A stretch of DNA of 21,430 nt from Acanthamoeba castellanii str. Neff (lineage: Eukaryota > Discosea > Longamoebia > Acanthamoebidae). The stretch covers positions 552,272 to 573,701 of the forward strand of contig NW_004457323.1 in NCBI RefSeq assembly GCF_000313135.1. The letters are read 5' to 3'. Every line of letters starts with the position of its first letter. Position 1 is the first letter of the stretch. Below the pieces are notes generated by a model. It did not search any database. It was not told the origin of the DNA and saw only the letters and a list, made by a program, of their open reading frames with translations. Positions 17,563 through 21,430 of the stretch are shown here, in pieces. A program made the position numbers and the translations under genes.

Positions 17563-20500
17563 ATGGGTGGTCGCCTTCTTCGTTCTTTGTTCGGCCTCGC
17601 ATTGCTTGCGGGGCTGTTCGCCGTCGCCTCCTCCTCCACGGGTGTCGGCGTGCCCACCACTACCTACAACGACCAAGTACCTCCCTCCCCTCATTACTTT
17701 TTTGTATTTGCTTTCCATTTATTTATTTGGTGATTATTCTGTTTTCTTTTATTTATTTATTGTTATTTATATATATATATATTTGGTTTTTTGCAGTTCC
17801 CAGGCGGTGTGGAGTCATATCGCGGGCGCCGTGCGGTCGATGAGAGCACCCAGTGCGTGTACGTGGCCTCGCTCAAGACGTCGATGGACTCGGGCAACGT
17901 CGGGCTCAAGGGCTCGGTGGTGGCCTACAACGAGAGCGGGCTGGCGGTGGCCACCTTCACCTCCATGCCGCTCGCCGTAGCCGTCGATCCCGTCAGCTAC
18001 AGCCTCTTCGTCTCCACGCCCGCCAACATCCAGCAGTACCCCATTGCCCCACTCCCGTTCCACTTTCTTTCGCGCCTTCTGACTGAGCCGTGTGTCGTGT
18101 GTCGTGTCGTTGGTCGTGTGTCGTGTCGTTGGTCGTGTGCAGATACGACATCAGCGCGAACCTGGCGAGTGGTCAGATGTCGTGTCCGTGCTCCTTTTCC
18201 ACCCTCTCGGTCGGCGAGAGCGTCATCCAGTTACGTCACACTCCTCCCCTCTAGAGAGGCTGCCATGCGTTCTTCGAAGCCTCGTGACTGACCTGTGCGC
18301 GGCGCATTGTTCAAAAATAAATATATAAATAAATAAATAAAATAGGGCGATGGCGGTGGCCCAGACGACCGAGAGGCTGTACTTCGCCACGCACTCCACC
18401 GTCTGCTGGCGCCTCATCAGCGGGTCCGAGATCTACTGTCAATCCTACGACACGTCGGGCTACACCTTCAACGAGATCTACATTCCTCCGCGTACTGACC
18501 ACCCACTCCCACTCCACCCCCTCCTGTGGTCGTTCCCCCTCCTTTTTTTATAGGCTGATTGATCGGTGGGGTGGATGACGGGCGCGGGCGCAGAGGCGGG
18601 TCGCATGTTCATCACCATGAACGACGTGCCCAGCGTGTACGTCATTTCCCTGGCGCTGGACAGCACCTACCTCAACCTCGAGGCGGTGTGGACCCCGCTG
18701 AACTCCAGCGCGTTCATCGGTGCGAACTACGACACCGCACAACCGTGTGAGTGATCGTTTGTTTATCGAAATTCGTTCAATCACACACACACGACAGGCA
18801 TTACATCGGGCCGCTCGGGCAACCTGTTCCTGTTGACGACGATGCAGATCGGGCAGCCCTGCGCGGCGATCGAGGTGGATTCAAACAACGGCAACGTGGT
18901 GGCGTGCTTTAACCCGCCGCTGGCCAGACGGGCCTTCTTCCAGGCCAACTACGGACTCCTCTACAACAACGCGACCGACCTCTTCTACACCTTCATCGCT
19001 TCGGCAAATGCCAACACGACGGGCAACAGCTCCGCTGGGACCTACGACGTACGTCATCGTGCGACTTTAACTCGCCGCACGCTTTAATGCTCACCCTCGA
19101 ACACACACGCACGCACACGCACACGCACACACACACACACGCACACACAACACGCACAACACGCACGCACGCACACCACAACCGCACGCGCGACACAACA
19201 GATCCAGATGTTTGATTTGCAGCCTTCGGCGATGACTCCGGGCCAGCTGGAGAACACGGTGATAAGCTACCTGGTGCTCAACATCAGCTCGCCGGTAGAC
19301 GGCACGCTCGGGCCGTGCCCGCGCCCGGCCAGCCCGAGTCCGAGCCCGCTGGTCAAGTCCGCCGGCTCGGACGTCAACGCCGTCGCCATTGCCGTGCCGG
19401 TGGCGATCGGCTCCACGCTGTTGTTTGTTCTTGCGGCGTTCCTGATCGGCACCGCCTGTTGGGTGATGGGCAAGCGACGGCGCAAGTACTTTGATTCTAC
19501 GGACGGCGCGGGCGACGGGGACCCCGAAGACCCTGCCGGCGTGGAGATGGACAGCCACAAGTTCACCTTCAGGTAAGTGCCCTCTTTTACCGCCTGTCGG
19601 AGCTAAAAGTTGCAGTGGAGCTGAAACTCCGATGACCGGTGTTGGTACGCGCAGGGAGATTGATGGAAAGGACCTGCGGCTGGGCAAACTGCTGGGCGAG
19701 GGCGCGTTCGGTAAGGTCTACAAGGGCGAGTACCGGTACGTGGGCCTCAGATTGGCGAGAAGCCGTGGCCTACAGCTACTCACCACTGCTTGTTTACCCG
19801 TACGTGAAGAGGGGCGGTGGTGGCGGTGAAGATTTTCGAGGCGCTGCGGCTCGATCAGGCCGACGAGAAGGTGCTCAACGAGCTGCGAACGGAGGCGCAG
19901 ATGATGGAGCGCCTGTCCAACCACCCCGGCATCGTCAAATTCGTCGGCGCGATCACCCGAGGTTGGCTCCTCCCCCGCTCAGCCCCAGTTCCCCTTTTTC
20001 CACCCCTCTGGGCGGCTTTTGTTGTCTCACCACGCCCACGTTGCTGTGTGCCGCACAGGCGACGATGGCGCCAACTTTGCGCTGGTGACGGAGTTCTGTC
20101 CGCGCGGCTCTCTCTACGACCTGCTGGTACTTGACCCCCCCACACTCACTGTGGGTCAGTCCTAATCTTACGGCCGTTTCCTCCACGATAGGTGAAGAAC
20201 AAGAAGAAGCTGCCGCTCATCACGCTCGTGCGCATGGCGCGCGATGCCGCGTCGGGCATTCTCCATCTCCACAAGGTACAGACACCGTCTTCCAGCCACT
20301 CGCGCGCTTGGAATGGTGGTGGTGAGAGAGCGGGTGTTCACTGAGATGCGTGTGAAACCAGGAACACATCGTGCACAGAGACATCGCAGCACGCAACATT
20401 TTAGTGGGCCAGAACTATGGTGAGCACTCATCACCCCCCCCCCACGGGGGTTCTCACTTATGTTTACACGCTGACGCCGTTGTGTTCTGCCGCGAATTCC

Positions 20501-21430
20501 GAATGGGCAGAGGTGTATGTCTCGGACTTTGGGCTGGCGCGAGCCCAGGAGGCCGACGGCCAGGTGGCCACCACGAAACAGAACTTTGGTCCCCTCGCCG
20601 TACGCGCTAATCCCGCCCTTACCACCTGGACCTGCAATTCATGAATCGCTAAAGGCACCTGGCAATCCGCACAGTGGATGGCGCCAGAGGCTTTGAAGTC
20701 CCGCGAGTACTCCGAAGCCACCGACGCCTTCTCGTTCGGTGTACTCCTCTGGTACGACACGACACGACACGACACGACGCACGACACGACACGACACACA
20801 CGTTTCTAACCTTTTTCGGCTGATGTTGATTTCAAGGGAGATGATGGCGAGAAAGCGACCGTGGGCGGGGGTGGAGCCGGTGCAGATCATCACGTCGGTG
20901 ACGTCCAACACCCGACTCAGGATTCCCAAGGACTGCGACCCCATCTTCGCCCAGCTCATGAAGATGTGCTGGCGCCAGAACCCCTCGCAACGGTACTCTT
21001 GCTGGCTCACGCACCACCGCACACGACACCACCGCACACGCACACGCGCCACCGCACATGCGCTTGGCTCACGTCACTGGGCGTGCGTGTAGGCCGTCGT
21101 TTGACAAGGTGGCCGACGTGCTCTCGAAATACTACAAGCAGCTGCACAAGCTGCACGACATTAGCGCCGACGCCTTCGAGATCAGCGATCAGGAGAGCGA
21201 GGGCGAATCCGAAGGTATGCGTGCCACGTTGGTCACGCCGCACGTGCGCAGTTCGTTCGTTTGTTCGTTCGTTCGTTTACACATCGTCGACGTGTGCACA
21301 GATGAGATGGCGCTCGAGGGTCTGAGCTACGAGGAGTGGCAGATGAAGCGCATCAAGGACGAGGTCAAGTCCTTCATGAAGCAGCTCATCACCGAGGTAC
21401 TTACCACGAGAGAGCGTGTAGAAGGCATTC
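17563..21430 (+). CDS. Single-pass receptor kinase, tyrosine-kinase-like (3' end beyond window)
   Basis: Seventeen exons are visible: 17563-17676, 17797-18035, 18143-18229, 18346-18491, 18594-18746, 18798-19048, 19202-19572, 19655-19735, 19810-19961, 20059-20126, 20192-20275, 20362-20419, 20511-20599, 20675-20751, 20837-20992, 21093-21214, 21302-21396, giving 781 aa so far. A signal peptide (LLRSLFGLALLAGLFAVASS) leads an ectodomain of about 350 residues with repeated strand-like blocks (CVYVASL, YSLFVSTPANIQQYDI, ERLYFATHSTVCWRLI, MFITMNDVPSVYVISLALD), suggesting a beta-propeller. A Pro/Ser stalk precedes one membrane helix (~390-418) and a KRRRKYF stop-transfer. The kinase has GEGAFGKVYKG, AVK (Lys488), HRDIAARN (Asp589), SDFGLAR (Asp607) and WMAPEAL. 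HRDxAARN and WMAPEAL are tyrosine-kinase-like; Dictyostelium-type TKL kinases usually carry HRDLKxxN. An acidic then helical tail follows. It should be active and located at the plasma membrane; the ligand is unknown. Confidence 0.94.
18097..18134 (+). repeat. Perfect 19-bp tandem duplication next to a 3' splice site
   Basis: The 19-mer GTGTGTCGTGTCGTTGGTC occurs at 18097-18115 and 18116-18134, inside the receptor kinase intron 18036-18142. Only GTGTGCAG separates it from the exon, so this GT-rich tract sits where a pyrimidine tract is expected. Confidence 0.95.
19101..19190 (+). repeat. Degenerate (CA)/(ACGC) repeat in kinase intron
   Basis: About 90 bases of ACACACGCACGC-type sequence fill most of the intron 19049-19201, just upstream of the exon that encodes the stalk and membrane helix. 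Confidence 0.88.
20753..20800 (+). repeat. (ACACG)n pentamer repeat at a 5' splice site
   Basis: The kinase intron 20752-20836 begins GTACGACACGACACGACACG, so the donor itself runs straight into a pentamer array. The words match those in introns of the HDAC-like and reductase genes. Confidence 0.9.
21251..21278 (+). repeat. (GTTC)n tetranucleotide run in kinase intron
   Basis: GTTCGTTCGTTTGTTCGTTC-type repeat in the intron 21215-21301 of the receptor kinase; a U-rich tract upstream of the acceptor. Confidence 0.85.

Noticed and set aside
18548..18593. Acceptor TTTTATAG at about 18553 for kinase exon 5
   Set aside because: Using it brings in an in-frame TGA. The later CGCAG at 18593 restores phase and joins IYIPP to AGRMFITMN.

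Overview
The window looks like a nuclear chromosome segment from a free-living amoebozoan, most likely Acanthamoeba or a close relative. This is an inference from GC-rich exons, very dense short introns, gaps of tens to hundreds of bases between genes, and the gene set: a TPR/SET/MYND protein, a tyrosine-kinase-like receptor kinase and an ADGCNWG-type PP2C. There is no prokaryotic architecture, rRNA, tRNA or transposon that I can see. Every gene is broken by introns, so I rebuilt the gene models by hand, joining exons only where splice sites, reading phase and family conservation agree.

Layout, left to right. (1) Minus strand: the 5' part of a small unrecognised membrane protein running off the left edge (104-344, with an apparent frame break). 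(2) Minus: a class IV (HDAC11-type) histone-deacetylase-fold protein (414-2509, about 422 aa). It has a basic presequence plus a membrane segment, and its zinc-binding and catalytic residues are replaced. (3) Minus: an aldo/keto reductase (2549-4459, 8 exons) with a frame break in its first exon. (4) Minus: a giant, mostly disordered protein of about 1,475 aa (4794-9389) with nine acidic DWDKE(L/F) repeats. (5) A 726-bp divergent promoter region (9390-10115). (6) Plus: a PP2C-type phosphatase with a charged N-terminus and a C-terminal Hsp20/CS-like beta domain (10116-13794, 13 exons, 852 aa). (7) Plus: an SMYD4-like TPR-MYND-SET protein (14082-17302, 12 exons, 767 aa). (8) Plus: a single-pass receptor kinase with a tyrosine-kinase-like catalytic loop (17563 to beyond the right edge; 17 exons and 781 aa visible).

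The genes do not form an obvious pathway. Several are signalling or chromatin-type regulators (kinase, phosphatase, SET protein, deacetylase-fold protein), but grouping by location means little in such a genome. The left four genes read leftward and the right three read rightward from the shared intergenic region at about 9.4-10.1 kb.

The most interesting observations are: the deacetylase-fold protein that appears to have lost its active site and looks targeted to mitochondria; a (TG)35 tract placed directly against the 3' splice site of a GC-AG intron in that gene; intron microsatellites built from the same CGTGTGT/ACACGAC word in unrelated genes; a strong preference for GTAC at 5' splice sites; the acidic tryptophan repeat array; and the PP2C plus Hsp20-like combination.
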